Below are positions 54,756 through 64,000 of a stretch of 64,000 nucleotides of DNA, piece after piece (the first letter of the stretch is position 1; the number at the start of each line of letters is the position of its first letter). Below the pieces are notes generated by a model. The model was not told the origin of the DNA. It was given only the letters and a program-made list of their open reading frames with translations, and made no database searches. The translations under genes were made by a program, and so were the position numbers. Origin of the DNA: an uncultured Pelagibacteraceae bacterium (GTDB taxonomy: Bacteria > Pseudomonadota > Alphaproteobacteria > Pelagibacterales > Pelagibacteraceae); contig CACLWL010000004.1 of assembly GCA_902610655.1 (NCBI GenBank), positions 28,919 through 92,918 on the forward strand, read 5' to 3'.

Positions 54756-56173
54756 CAAACCAAATTAATTTTTGAAACAAAGTCAATAAGACTGTTTGGA
54801 TATATGAAATAAATCAAAATTAGGATTGTAGTGATAGTCAAGGATATTTTTAATCCAAGATTATGATCGGTATCAAATTTCTCAGCTTCCTTGTCAAAGT
54901 AAATTATTTTTATAATTCTTAAATAATAAAATGCTGCAACGACAGTTGACATCAATCCAACTATTGCCAAGAAAAACATTGATTGTTCTATTACAGCTGC
55001 AAACACATAAAATTTAGCAAAGAACCCTGCTAATGGTGGAATGCCCGCTAATGAAAAAAGTACTACTAGCAATGAAAACGCTAACAACGGATGGTTTCTT
55101 GATAAACCTGATAAATCCTCAATACTCTCGTGATACTTATTATTTTTTTTAAGCATCAAGATACAGCTAAATAAAGCTAAGTTCATAACTAAGTAAATTG
55201 AAATATATAAGATTGAGCTTTGTATACCTTGGTTTGTACCTGTGGTTAAACCAGCTAAAGCATACCCCATATGGCTTATAGAACTGTAAGCAGCTAATCT
55301 TTTTAAATTTTTTTGTCCAATAGCTGCTACTGCTCCAAAAAGCATGGACGCTATCGACAAAAATATAATTATTGATTGCCATTGATCAATTAATTCTAAA
55401 AAAGGTGAATATAAAAATCTTATAAACACTGTCAAAGCGGCAATTTTTGGTAATATCGCAAAAAACAATGTAACAGATGTAGGTGATCCTTGATAAACAT
55501 CAGGAGCCCACATATGAAATGGAACTGCTGAAATTTTAAAGGCTAGGCCAACTAATATAAATACCATTCCAAAAGTTATTCCTTGAATTGATTGATCGTA
55601 ATTAAAACCAATTTGCGAAAAATTTGTTGAAGAAGAAAAACCATATACCAAGGAACAACCGTAAAGTAATAAACCTGAAGATAGAGCGCTGAGAACAAAA
55701 TATTTCAAACCTGATTCTGATGATAATATATTGTCTCTATTAAATGATGCTAGGACATATAAAGCAAGAGATTGTAATTCTAGTCCAATGTAAAAAACTA
55801 TAAGGTCATTTGAACTAACCATTACCATCATTCCAAGTATCGAACTAAGAATTAAAATCGGGTATTCTATATTAAATATTTTTATTGATTTAAGATATTG
55901 AGATGAAGTTAAAAGAACAAATATGGTTGAAATTATAATTAAAGTTTTAACAAAATTTGATAAATAATCTATTTTATAACTGTCGTTAAATATCAAAGTT
56001 GTATTATTTGATGGTACATTTAATATTAATGGAATGCTAATTATTAAAAATACTAAACTTAAATTATAAACAATCGTTGATCCTTCCTTTTTGAAAACAC
56101 CTAAAAGCAATAAAAACATTAAGCTTAAAGATAAAAATATTTCAGGAATTACATAATAAATATCTGTAATCAT
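54755..56173 (-). CDS. nuoN: NADH-quinone oxidoreductase subunit N
   Basis: NuoN is one of three antiporter-like proton-pumping membrane subunits of complex I. It has 472 residues with about 14 hydrophobic helices. Conserved segments are VFYIGLELQSLALYVLASFN, AFKISAVPFHMWAPDVYQGS, SPTSVTLFFAILPKIA and YSSISHMGYALAGL, covering the proton-channel lysines and glutamates. A four-base ATGA overlap joins it to nuoM. It is the last nuo gene and couples straight to birA. Confidence 0.97.
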   Translation of the reverse strand: MITDIYYVIPEIFLSLSLMFLLLLGVFKKEGSTIVYNLSLVFLIISIPLILNVPSNNTTLIFNDSYKIDYLSNFVKTLIIISTIFVLLTSSQYLKSIKIFNIEYPILILSSILGMMVMVSSNDLIVFYIGLELQSLALYVLASFNRDNILSSESGLKYFVLSALSSGLLLYGCSLVYGFSSSTNFSQIGFNYDQSIQGITFGMVFILVGLAFKISAVPFHMWAPDVYQGSPTSVTLFFAILPKIAALTVFIRFLYSPFLELIDQWQSIIIFLSIASMLFGAVAAIGQKNLKRLAAYSSISHMGYALAGLTTGTNQGIQSSILYISIYLVMNLALFSCILMLKKNNKYHESIEDLSGLSRNHPLLAFSLLVVLFSLAGIPPLAGFFAKFYVFAAVIEQSMFFLAIVGLMSTVVAAFYYLRIIKIIYFDKEAEKFDTDHNLGLKISLTITTILILIYFIYPNSLIDFVSKINLV

Positions 56174-57666
56174 TTTTGATTTGCTAGATATATTTCTAAA
56201 CTAGAGTTATAATTATTTATTAAGTTGCTAACCGACATTTCGACTGTATTGATTAAAGGTTCTGGATAAAATCCAAAGTATAGACTTGGCACAGCCAAAG
56301 AAGATAAAATTATTAGTTCTGATTTATTTAGATCTAACATATTTTTTAAATCCTTATTAATAAGTTCGCCAAAAATAACTCTTTTATATAACCACAACAT
56401 ATATGCAGCTCCAAGTATCACTCCAATACTTGCAACTAACGCGACCAAAAAATTATCTTTAAAAGCACCAATCAATATTAAAAATTCACCGACAAATCCA
56501 GTAGTGCCAGGTAAACCAAGAGCTCCCAATGTAAATATCATCAATAGAATTGAATATTTTGGCATTACTGAAACGATTCCCCCATAATTTTTAATTTGCC
56601 TAGTATGCATTCTCTCATAGATAACTCCTACACATAAAAATAATGCTGCAGATATTATGCCGTGACTTATCATTTGAAAAATGCTTCCCTCTACACCCTG
56701 CTGAGTCATTGTGAATATTCCAAGAGTAACAAAACCCATATGTGCCACAGATGAATATGCTATTAGTTTTTTCATATCTTCTTGCATTAGTGCAACCAAA
56801 GAAGTGTAAATTATCGCAATAAGACTTAAGATATAAACTAAAGTCACAAAATATTCTGAACCAATTGGAAAAAGACCAATTGAAAACCTAATAAAACCAT
56901 AACCAGCCATTTTAAGAAGTATAGCAGCTAACAAAACTGATCCGGCAGTTGGGGCTTCAACATGAGCATCTGGAAGCCAAGTATGAACAGGCCACATTGG
57001 AGTTTTTACAGCAAAAGAACTAAAAAAAGCTAACCATAAGATTTTTTGATATTTTGCCTCAATACCAATCTGATAAAGTTTTTCCACATCTGTAGTACCT
57101 GTAATCCAATAAATATAAATTATTGCAACTAGCATCAAAACTGATCCTAAAAGTGTATATAAAAAAAATTTAAAAGCTGAATAAACACGTCTATCTCCTC
57201 CCCATATTCCAATAATTAAAAACATTGGAATTAATCCACCCTCAAAAAACAAATAAAAAATTACTAAGTCTAAAGAACAGAATACTCCAATCATCAAGCT
57301 TTCCATAATTAAAATGGCAACTAAGAAATCTTTAAGACGATTTTTAATTGTGCTATTTACCGATAAGATACATAAAGGAGTAATAAAAGTTGTAAGAATA
57401 ATAAATAAAATCGATATTCCATCTACCCCCACTTTATAATTTATAAAACCGTAAATCCAATCTCTATTTTCAACAAATTGAAAAGTTGGATTTGATTTAT
57501 CAAATTGATACCAAAGATAGACAGATAAAATAAAATTAACTATGCTAATAAAAATAGATATATACTTGTAACTATTATATTTTTTGGAATTTGAGGTTGT
57601 AAAAAGAATAAATAATGCACCTATCGTAGGTAAACAAATAAGTAAACTTAATATTGGAATATCCAT
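56170..57666 (-). CDS. nuoM: NADH-quinone oxidoreductase subunit M
   Basis: NuoM is an antiporter-like proton-pumping subunit of complex I. It has 498 residues with many membrane helices. Signatures are DLVIFYLFFEGGLIPMFLII (with the conserved glutamate), GIWGGDRRVYSAFKFFLYTL, FAVKTPMWPVHTWLPDAHVE and YSSVAHMGFVTLGIF. Its ATG shares one base with the nuoL stop (TAATG). Confidence 0.97.
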   Translation of the reverse strand: MDIPILSLLICLPTIGALFILFTTSNSKKYNSYKYISIFISIVNFILSVYLWYQFDKSNPTFQFVENRDWIYGFINYKVGVDGISILFIILTTFITPLCILSVNSTIKNRLKDFLVAILIMESLMIGVFCSLDLVIFYLFFEGGLIPMFLIIGIWGGDRRVYSAFKFFLYTLLGSVLMLVAIIYIYWITGTTDVEKLYQIGIEAKYQKILWLAFFSSFAVKTPMWPVHTWLPDAHVEAPTAGSVLLAAILLKMAGYGFIRFSIGLFPIGSEYFVTLVYILSLIAIIYTSLVALMQEDMKKLIAYSSVAHMGFVTLGIFTMTQQGVEGSIFQMISHGIISAALFLCVGVIYERMHTRQIKNYGGIVSVMPKYSILLMIFTLGALGLPGTTGFVGEFLILIGAFKDNFLVALVASIGVILGAAYMLWLYKRVIFGELINKDLKNMLDLNKSELIILSSLAVPSLYFGFYPEPLINTVEMSVSNLINNYNSSLEIYLANQK

Positions 57667-59579
57667 TATTTAACAATTAAATAGGTTAATAAAGCTGAAA
57701 AACCAACAAGCATTATAAATGCATATTGATAAATATAACCACTTTGAAATTTGACTGCTTTATTTGATAAAATTTTTATTATATTTGAAATACCATCTGG
57801 TCCAAATCTATCAATTATAAGTTCATCTATTTTTTTCCAAAAATAAATTCCAATATTTTTCAAGGATTTTACAAAGATATAGTCGTAAATTTCATCAAAA
57901 TACCATTTATTTTTTAGAAAATTATAAAATGGTCGATTACCATCAACAATATAAATTAACAAATCTTTTCTTTTAACAAATAAGTAAAAAGATATAGGTA
58001 TTGAAAATACTACTAATGTTGGTGTTAAAAATAAAAACCAATTAGGTGGATGGTCATTGCTTAATGTTTCTAAAAAAAATATTGATGAACTCCAAAATTG
58101 ATAACTTTTTTCAAAGCCTATAAATAAATCTTTAAAAAAATATCCTGTAAAAACTGAACCGATAGCTAAAAGTATAAGTGGAAGAATCATAACCATAGGC
58201 GACTCATGAATACTATTAATTTTGATCTCTTGATTATTAAAATCTCCATGAAAAGTTTTAAAAAAAAGTCTCCAGGAATAAATTGAAGTTAATAATGCGG
58301 TAAATATTCCTATAAATGCCGCGTAATATCCTAGAGAACTGCCTTTCAAGTAAGCAAACTCAATAATAGCATCTTTCGAATAAAAACCTGAAAGCAATGG
58401 AAATCCTGTTAAGGCTAGAGTTCCTATTAACATAAGTACATAAGTAATCGGAAGTTTATTTCTAACACCGCCCATTTTGTTTATGTTTTGCTCGTTATTG
58501 AAGGCATGTATGACAGATCCTGCGCCTAAAAATAATAAAGCTTTAAAAAAAGCATGAGTAAAAAGATGAAACATTGCAACATTATACGCTCCTACACCTA
58601 CCGCAAAAAACATATAACCAAGTTGGCTGCATGTTGAATAAGCAATGATTTTTTTAATGTCATCCTGAACTAAAGCTATACTTGCTGCAAACAGTGCCGT
58701 GGTCATTCCAATAATTGTTATTATAGATAAGGCAAATTCTGAATACTCGTAAATTGGTGAACACCTCACGACCAAGAAAACTCCAGCTGTCACCATGGTC
58801 GCTGCGTGAATTAAAGCTGAAACAGGGGTTGGCCCTTCCATAGCGTCTGGAAGCCATGTATGCAAAAAAAACTGGGCAGATTTACCCATAGCACCTATAA
58901 ATAATAAAATACAGACAAGATCTATACTATTTAAGTTTAAACCTAAGAAATCTAAATTAGTATTTGTATATATTGAAACGTTTTGAAAAACTTCTGTATA
59001 ATTGACTGTTCCAAATAAATAAAAAATCAAAAAAATTCCTAATGCAAAACCAAAGTCTCCGACTCTATTAACTATAAATGCTTTTATAGCAGCAGAATTA
59101 GCAGAATTTTTCTTAAACCAAAAACCAATTAAAAAGTATGAACATAAACCAACTCCTTCCCAACCAAAAAATAATTGCAAGAAGTTGTCTGAAGTTACCA
59201 AGGTAAGCATTGCAAAAGTAAATAGTGATAGATAAGCCATAAATCTTGGCTTATGAGGATCATGAGACATATATCCTATAGAATAAATATGGACTACAGA
59301 TGATATCAAATTTATCACAACCAACATGACTGAGGATAATGCATCTATTTTGATGGCCCAATTAACTTCTAAACTTCCTGAATTAATCCATTTTGCAATA
59401 ATAATATTATTTTCATAACCATTTATTAAGACGTTATAAAAGATTATTATTGATAAAATTGCACTTATAGAAACAAAAAAACTTGTTATATAGCAACAAA
59501 ATTTTTCCCCAAAAATTTTATTAAAAAAACCAGACAGTATTGCTGCAACTAAAGGTGAAAATAAAATAATATATTCCAT
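57666..59579 (-). CDS. nuoL: NADH-quinone oxidoreductase subunit L
   Basis: NuoL is the distal proton-pumping subunit, with a long lateral helix along the membrane arm. It has 637 residues. Motifs include FFGWEGVGLCSYFLIGFWF, VNRVGDFGFALGIFLIFYLF, FFLHTWLPDAMEGPTPVSAL, HAATMVTAGVFLVVR and YSTCSQLGYMFFAVG. The C-terminal part (KNKWYFDEIYDYIF, then ISNIIKILSNKAVKFQSGYI) fits the lateral helix and final membrane anchor. It starts two bases after the nuoK stop codon. Confidence 0.97.
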   Translation of the reverse strand: MEYIILFSPLVAAILSGFFNKIFGEKFCCYITSFFVSISAILSIIIFYNVLINGYENNIIIAKWINSGSLEVNWAIKIDALSSVMLVVINLISSVVHIYSIGYMSHDPHKPRFMAYLSLFTFAMLTLVTSDNFLQLFFGWEGVGLCSYFLIGFWFKKNSANSAAIKAFIVNRVGDFGFALGIFLIFYLFGTVNYTEVFQNVSIYTNTNLDFLGLNLNSIDLVCILLFIGAMGKSAQFFLHTWLPDAMEGPTPVSALIHAATMVTAGVFLVVRCSPIYEYSEFALSIITIIGMTTALFAASIALVQDDIKKIIAYSTCSQLGYMFFAVGVGAYNVAMFHLFTHAFFKALLFLGAGSVIHAFNNEQNINKMGGVRNKLPITYVLMLIGTLALTGFPLLSGFYSKDAIIEFAYLKGSSLGYYAAFIGIFTALLTSIYSWRLFFKTFHGDFNNQEIKINSIHESPMVMILPLILLAIGSVFTGYFFKDLFIGFEKSYQFWSSSIFFLETLSNDHPPNWFLFLTPTLVVFSIPISFYLFVKRKDLLIYIVDGNRPFYNFLKNKWYFDEIYDYIFVKSLKNIGIYFWKKIDELIIDRFGPDGISNIIKILSNKAVKFQSGYIYQYAFIMLVGFSALLTYLIVK

Positions 59580-59580
59580 C

Positions 59581-59892
59581 TCAACCTTTTAGTTTCTCTA
59601 TTTCCTCTACTCGAATGGTTCCAGAATTTCTATAGTATACAACAATAATTGCCAAACCAATAGCTGCTTCAGCTGCAGCAACAGTTAATATAAATAAAGT
59701 AAAAATTTGCCCACTTATATCGTTCATAAATATTGAAAAAGAAACCAAGTTTATATTTACTGCCAAAAGAATTAATTCAATACTCATTAAAATCACAATT
59801 ATATTTTTTCTGTTCAAAAAAATACCAACAACTCCAATTAAAAATATTATTGCTGCAAGAGTTAAATAATGACCAATACCAATATCAATCAT
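59581..59892 (-). CDS. nuoK: NADH-quinone oxidoreductase subunit K
   Basis: NuoK is a small membrane subunit (MrpC-like) contributing to a proton path. It has 103 residues and three helices. [40 protein letters not shown] (with a conserved glutamate in MSIEL) and [20 protein letters not shown] (second conserved glutamate) are intact. It overlaps nuoJ by eight bases. Confidence 0.97.
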   Translation of the reverse strand: MIDIGIGHYLTLAAIIFLIGVVGIFLNRKNIIVILMSIELILLAVNINLVSFSIFMNDISGQIFTLFILTVAAAEAAIGLAIIVVYYRNSGTIRVEEIEKLKG

Positions 59893-60508
59893 CTATTTTT
59901 ATCCCTTCATTTGATTTGACCTCTACCAAAGATACGCCATCATTTCTCTCTCTTGCTAATTGTTTGAAATAACTCTGCCTTTTTAAACCATCTCTTTTTC
60001 TGAATGTCAGTACAATTGCACCAATCATAGCAACAAGTAAAACCATTCCTGATAATTGGAAAAGATGAATATAATCCGTGTACAAAACGTTTCCGATTGA
60101 ATGAGTGTTAGTTATATCTGATAAAGTAATTTTACTAGTTAAATCTGGTTTATATTTCCAGCCACCTATTACAATAATAACCTCAAAAAAAATAATTATA
60201 CCTACTAATAACCCAATTGGAATATGTGCTGAATTCGTGGAAGATTTAAACCATGTATTTTCTTGTTTTGCCACGTTAAGCATCATAACGACAAATAAAA
60301 ACAACACAGCAACTGCTCCTACATAAACTATTAACATTATCATTCCTAAGAATTCAGCTCCAATCATGATAAATAAACTTGAAATACTAATGAAATCTAA
60401 TATTAAAAAAAAAACTGAATGAACAGTATTTCTTGATACCGTCACCATAATTGCTGAAACCACTGCTATGAATGAGAAAAAGTAAAAAAAAAAAGCGTGT
60501 GCTGTCAT
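59885..60508 (-). CDS. nuoJ: NADH-quinone oxidoreductase subunit J
   Basis: NuoJ is a membrane subunit whose third helix changes conformation during coupling. It has 207 residues with about five helices. [40 protein letters not shown] and [20 protein letters not shown] are the conserved regions. A charged C-terminal tail ([20 protein letters not shown]) lies in the cytoplasm. It follows nuoI with three bases between. Confidence 0.97.
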   Translation of the reverse strand: MTAHAFFFYFFSFIAVVSAIMVTVSRNTVHSVFFLILDFISISSLFIMIGAEFLGMIMLIVYVGAVAVLFLFVVMMLNVAKQENTWFKSSTNSAHIPIGLLVGIIIFFEVIIVIGGWKYKPDLTSKITLSDITNTHSIGNVLYTDYIHLFQLSGMVLLVAMIGAIVLTFRKRDGLKRQSYFKQLARERNDGVSLVEVKSNEGIKIDD

Positions 60509-60511
60509 TGA

Positions 60512-60997
60512 TTATCTGTAAGGACCATCTGCTTTAATATTAGCAGCTAGAACGGTTTCCCATCTGTCACCATTTTCTAACAATTTTTCTTTATTATAAT
60601 ATAGTTCTTCTCTAGTTTCCGTGGCAAATTCAAAGTTTGGACCTTGAACAATAGCATCTACTGGGCAAGACTCTTCGCATAATCCACAATAAATACATTT
60701 AAGCATATCAATATCATATCTTGTAGTTTTTCTACTTCCATCAGATCTTTCTTCAGATTCTATTGTAATTGCTTGAGCAGGACATACTGCTTCACATAGT
60801 TTGCAGGCAATACATCTTTCTTCTCCATTAGGATATCTTCTTAAAGCATGTTCTCCTCTTGCTCTCGGGCTAATTTTTCCTTTTTCAAATGGATAGTTTA
60901 AAGTTTTTTTTTGTTTGAATGCCTCTTTAATTGCAATAAATAAACCATTTAAAAAATCGACCATAAAAATTGTCTTTATAATTCTAGAAATTTTCAT
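60512..60997 (-). CDS. nuoI: NADH-quinone oxidoreductase subunit I
   Basis: NuoI is the peripheral-arm ferredoxin-like subunit carrying two [4Fe-4S] clusters (N6a and N6b). It has 161 residues. Both CX2CX2CX3C motifs are complete: [12 protein letters not shown] and [12 protein letters not shown]. The N-terminal amphipathic region and [20 protein letters not shown] match alphaproteobacterial and mitochondrial TYKY subunits. It follows nuoH with three bases between. Confidence 0.98.
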   Translation of the reverse strand: MKISRIIKTIFMVDFLNGLFIAIKEAFKQKKTLNYPFEKGKISPRARGEHALRRYPNGEERCIACKLCEAVCPAQAITIESEERSDGSRKTTRYDIDMLKCIYCGLCEESCPVDAIVQGPNFEFATETREELYYNKEKLLENGDRWETVLAANIKADGPYR

Positions 60998-61000
60998 ATT

Positions 61001-61999
61001 TTAAACCTTTGGTAATAAATCAAAATAAAGTAAAAATCCTGCAGTTAAAACAACCCAAATTAAAGAAAAAGGTAAAAATATTTTCCATCCCAATTTCATA
61101 AGCTGATCATATCTATATCGTGGTACAATAGCTTTTACCAACGCAAAAAGTACAAATAATAATAAAATTTTAAAAATAAACCAAAGAGTTGGTGGAATTA
61201 AATTAAATGGATAAGAATCAATTGGAGAAATCCAGCCACCTAAAAATAATATTGATCCCATTGCACACATTAATAGTATATTTGCATATTCACCTAACCA
61301 AAACATTGCATACATCATGCCTGAATATTCGGTTTGATAACCTGCAACTAATTCAGCCTCTGCCTCTGGTAAATCAAAGGGAGGCCGGTTTGTCTCAGCT
61401 AAAGCTGATATAAAAAATATAACAAACATTGGAAATAATGGAATTATAAACCAAATTTTTTCTTGAGCTAAAACAATATCAGTCAAATTTAAAGAACCAA
61501 CACAAAGTAAGACATTAATAATGATAACTCCAATCGAAACCTCATATGAAACCATTTGTGCGGCTGATCTTATTGCACCTAAAAAAGGATATTTTGAGTT
61601 AGATGCCCATCCACCCATAATAATACCATAAACACCAAGTGATGAGATTGCAAATAAGTATAAAATTCCTACGTTTATATCGGATAAAACAAAATCTTCA
61701 CTAAATGGGATAACAGCCCATGAGATTAATGCTAATGTCATAGTGGTTATGGGAGCAAGTATAAAAACAACTTTATTTGAGCTGGCCGGTATTATTATCT
61801 CTTTAAAAATATATTTTAATGCATCAGCCAATGACTGAAACAAACCAAAAGGACCTACAACATTTGGGCCTCTTCTTTTTTGAACAAATGCCCAAACTCT
61901 ACGATCTAACCATACAATCATTGCTACAGCGGTTAACAAAGGTAACAATAAAAATAAAATTTTATAAGTTTCAGAAATTAATGAATATACATAATCCAT
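61001..61999 (-). CDS. nuoH: NADH-quinone oxidoreductase subunit H
   Basis: NuoH is the membrane subunit forming the quinone entry site with NuoB and NuoD. It has 332 residues with eight or so helices. [20 protein letters not shown], the loop [20 protein letters not shown] and [20 protein letters not shown] are the conserved quinone-channel regions. It starts three bases after the nuoG TAG stop codon. Confidence 0.98.
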   Translation of the reverse strand: MDYVYSLISETYKILFLLLPLLTAVAMIVWLDRRVWAFVQKRRGPNVVGPFGLFQSLADALKYIFKEIIIPASSNKVVFILAPITTMTLALISWAVIPFSEDFVLSDINVGILYLFAISSLGVYGIIMGGWASNSKYPFLGAIRSAAQMVSYEVSIGVIIINVLLCVGSLNLTDIVLAQEKIWFIIPLFPMFVIFFISALAETNRPPFDLPEAEAELVAGYQTEYSGMMYAMFWLGEYANILLMCAMGSILFLGGWISPIDSYPFNLIPPTLWFIFKILLLFVLFALVKAIVPRYRYDQLMKLGWKIFLPFSLIWVVLTAGFLLYFDLLPKV

Positions 62000-62002
62000 A
62001 AA

Positions 62003-64000
62003 CTAACCATCGGTCCCGGTTTTTTCAGGTTTTATATGATTATTTCTACATTCAGACATTGTTTTTGAGGCTCGAGCAATTACATTACTATAAAAATAAT
62101 CAATTTGACTAACTATGATTTTTTCGTTTTCAACATCATTAATATTTGTGTTAATGTTATTAATTATCTTTTCTTTTTTAAGTTTTAAATAATTTTGCAA
62201 ACTATCAATAAGTTCATTTTTATTTTTGAATAGTTTTTTTCTTTTTATCAATTCAGATAATTCATTAATTATTATCCAATCATCTTTAGCGTCACCAGGA
62301 GGAAAAGAGGCTTTATACAATTTTTGAAGCTTACCTTCTAGGTTTGTATAATGAGCTTCTTTTTCTGTATAAGCAGCACCTGGTAAAATCAGATCTGACA
62401 TTTCTGCTCCTTTATCTCCGTGGGTGCCAATATAAATAATGAATTCATTTTTTTTCTTAAAGTTCAAATCATCCTGTCCAAAAAGAAACAAAATCTCATT
62501 CGAATTATTTTGAATCTTTTCTAAAACATTGTTTGTACCTTCGCTCGAACTATTAATATCTAGATCGTATGCACCAACTGTGGATGCATCTTTTGAAATT
62601 ATTCCTAAAGGGTTCCACTCTTTTTTAATTTTTCCATTTAATTTTAAAAAATTTTTTAATTTATAAAATAAATCTTTAGCAAATTTTAGCTCGAAGAAAG
62701 ATTGACCGATCATAATTATTGGTTTTTTTGATGATAAAATTTTTTTACTTATTTCACTTTTACCATCAATAAGTGATATAATTTCAGATGTATCATTGGG
62801 CAGAATTGTATATGGATAAGTTAAATCACCAACATTACCATAGCTAAAAATTTTTAAATTATTATTTAAGTATGACTTTCTTATTCTAGCATTAAGCATA
62901 GTTGCTTCATATCTTGGGTTAGTTCCAACCATGATAACTAGATCGCTTTCCTCTATCCCATTAATGGTTGGATTAAAAATATAATTTGATCTATCGCTGC
63001 TGTCTACAAATGTATGTTTTGATCTGCATTCTAAATTAGAAGATTTAATTGTCTTTTCAAAAAACTCTTTTGCTACAAAAAGAGTTTCCATATCAGTTAA
63101 ATCACCAGTTACACCAGAAATTTTTTCTGGCATTGTGTTTTCAATTTTGTTTTTTAATATTCTATAAGCTTTATCCCAACCTATTTTTTCAAACTTTCCA
63201 TCAATTTTTAAAAAAGGCGTATCTAATCTCTGATTTTTTAGACCGTCACAAGCGTATCTCGTTTTATCTGATATCCACTCTTCATTTATATCGTCGTTAT
63301 TTCTAGGTAGAATTCTTTTCACTTCCCATCCATAGCTATCAACTCTTATACTTGATCCAACAGCGTCCATAATGTCTGTTGTTTCTGTTTTTTTTAATTC
63401 CCATGGTCGTGCTTCGAATACGTATGGCTTTGAGGTTAAGGCCCCAACTGGACATAAATCCACAACATTTGCTGATAATTCTGACTCCATTGCTTTTTCT
63501 AAGTATGTTGTTATTTGCATATCTTCTCCTCGACCTATAGCTCCTAACTCAGAAACTCCAGCAACCTCTGTTGCAAATCTCACACATCTAGTGCAATGTA
63601 TACATCTAGTCATTTGCGTTTTAATAAGAGGTCCCATATTTTTTTCTGGAACATGCCTTTTATTTTCTTTAAATCTTGATTTATCAACGCCATAATACAT
63701 TGACTGATCTTGAAGATCACACTCTCCACCTTGATCGCAAACTGGACAATCTAAAGGATGGTTTACAAGCAAAAACTCCATCACTCCTTTTCTTGCTTTT
63801 TCTACCAATTCAGTGTTAGTTTTAATATTCATTCCATCAGCAGCAGGCATCGCGCATGATGCTATAGGTTTAGGTGATTTCTCCATCTCAACCAAACACA
63901 TTCTACAATTTCCTGCGATAGATAATCTCTCATGATAACAAAATCGTGGAATTTCCACTCCAGCAGCCTCACACGCTTGCAAGACCGTTAATCCTTCTTC
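62003..64000 (-). CDS. nuoG: NADH-quinone oxidoreductase subunit G, 5' end beyond window
   Basis: NuoG is the iron-sulfur-rich peripheral-arm subunit. The frame stays open to the right edge: upstream of a TTG at 63982 it reads EEGLTVLQACEAAGVEIPRF, matching the NuoG N-terminus, so the true start is outside and the TTG is internal. About 665 residues are visible. Cluster ligands are CYHERLSIAGNCRMC plus ASC ([2Fe-2S]), HPLDCPVCDQGGECDLQD and TRCIHCTRCVRFATEVAGV. A molybdopterin oxidoreductase-like domain without the cofactor follows. The C-terminal half is divergent and lysine/asparagine rich. Confidence 0.97.
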   Translation of the reverse strand, partial: EEGLTVLQACEAAGVEIPRFCYHERLSIAGNCRMCLVEMEKSPKPIASCAMPAADGMNIKTNTELVEKARKGVMEFLLVNHPLDCPVCDQGGECDLQDQSMYYGVDKSRFKENKRHVPEKNMGPLIKTQMTRCIHCTRCVRFATEVAGVSELGAIGRGEDMQITTYLEKAMESELSANVVDLCPVGALTSKPYVFEARPWELKKTETTDIMDAVGSSIRVDSYGWEVKRILPRNNDDINEEWISDKTRYACDGLKNQRLDTPFLKIDGKFEKIGWDKAYRILKNKIENTMPEKISGVTGDLTDMETLFVAKEFFEKTIKSSNLECRSKHTFVDSSDRSNYIFNPTINGIEESDLVIMVGTNPRYEATMLNARIRKSYLNNNLKIFSYGNVGDLTYPYTILPNDTSEIISLIDGKSEISKKILSSKKPIIMIGQSFFELKFAKDLFYKLKNFLKLNGKIKKEWNPLGIISKDASTVGAYDLDINSSSEGTNNVLEKIQNNSNEILFLFGQDDLNFKKKNEFIIYIGTHGDKGAEMSDLILPGAAYTEKEAHYTNLEGKLQKLYKASFPPGDAKDDWIIINELSELIKRKKLFKNKNELIDSLQNYLKLKKEKIINNINTNINDVENEKIIVSQIDYFYSNVIARASKTMSECRNNHIKPEKTGTDG

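Noticed and set aside
63980..63982. TTG at 63982 as the nuoG start
   Set aside because: The frame continues upstream to the window edge with residues (EEGLTV) that match the conserved NuoG N-terminus, so the gene is cut by the edge and the TTG is internal.
1..64000. CRISPR arrays, insertion sequences, integrases, prophage genes, restriction or other defence genes
   Set aside because: I looked for repeat-spacer patterns, transposase or integrase motifs and unfamiliar gene blocks and found none. Nearly every gene is a recognisable housekeeping, transport or regulatory gene, and base composition is even apart from highly expressed genes such as aapJ.

Overview
The window is a strongly A+T-rich, very tightly packed bacterial chromosome segment. 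No gap between genes reaches 300 bases, and the largest is about 246 bases, between aapJ and a tRNA-Arg. Gene content and order are alphaproteobacterial: ntrYX-trkA, tpiA-secG-pyrG-kdsA-eno-ftsB-lipA, trpGDC-lexA-gltX, rpsB-tsf-frr-uppS-cdsA-dxr-bamA, proS-lolCD-dnaE, and nuo-birA-coaX-rnj-proS. The extreme A+T bias, stop/start overlaps, an NtrYX system without NtrBC, and a general amino-acid (Aap) transporter suggest a streamlined marine lineage of the Pelagibacterales (SAR11) type. That assignment is inference; no 16S rRNA gene is present.

Layout. Bases 1-4285 hold the start of ilvD (3' end outside the window), valS, and a plus-strand tRNA-Cys/tRNA-Asn pair. Bases 4286-11187 (minus) hold a PQQ-type membrane quinoprotein dehydrogenase, a small XRE regulator and the aapJQMP amino-acid ABC transporter, with a terminator-like hairpin after aapJ. 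Bases 11434-17447 (minus) hold the ntrY-ntrX-trkA-trkH operon followed by tRNA-Arg. Bases 17482-19545 (plus) hold ispDF-pgpA-cinA, converging on the minus-strand tpiA-secG-pyrG-kdsA-eno-ftsB-lipA-ratA operon (19522-25982). Bases 26041-33460 (plus) hold a PpiD/SurA-like chaperone gene, trpEGDC, an SOS-boxed lexA and gltX. From 33440 to the right edge everything is on the minus strand. In transcription order this is: complex I genes nuoG(partial)-H-I-J-K-L-M-N; birA-coaX-rnj-proS-lolC-lolD-dnaE; then, after a structured leader, rpsB-tsf-frr-uppS-cdsA-dxr-bamA-ompH-fabZ-lpxD-lpxA-lpxI-lpxB.

How the genes work together. The right third couples respiration (complex I) to cofactor, translation and replication genes, then to an envelope block for undecaprenyl-PP and CDP-diacylglycerol synthesis, outer-membrane protein assembly and lipid A synthesis. 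The middle covers lower glycolysis, CTP, Kdo, lipoate, isoprenoid and tryptophan synthesis. The left handles amino-acid and potassium uptake.

I found no mobile element, prophage, CRISPR array or defence island, and no convincing undescribed system. What deserves a second look is reduction and regulation: usual neighbours absent from conserved operons (pyrH, rseP, pdhABC, moaC/moeA/comEC, ntrBC), an NtrX without the sigma54-contact loop, a TrkH with an altered fourth selectivity filter and a G7 tract in its second, a LexA half-site array with exact 11-base spacing, and a pairing-capable rpsB leader carrying a CCUCC element.
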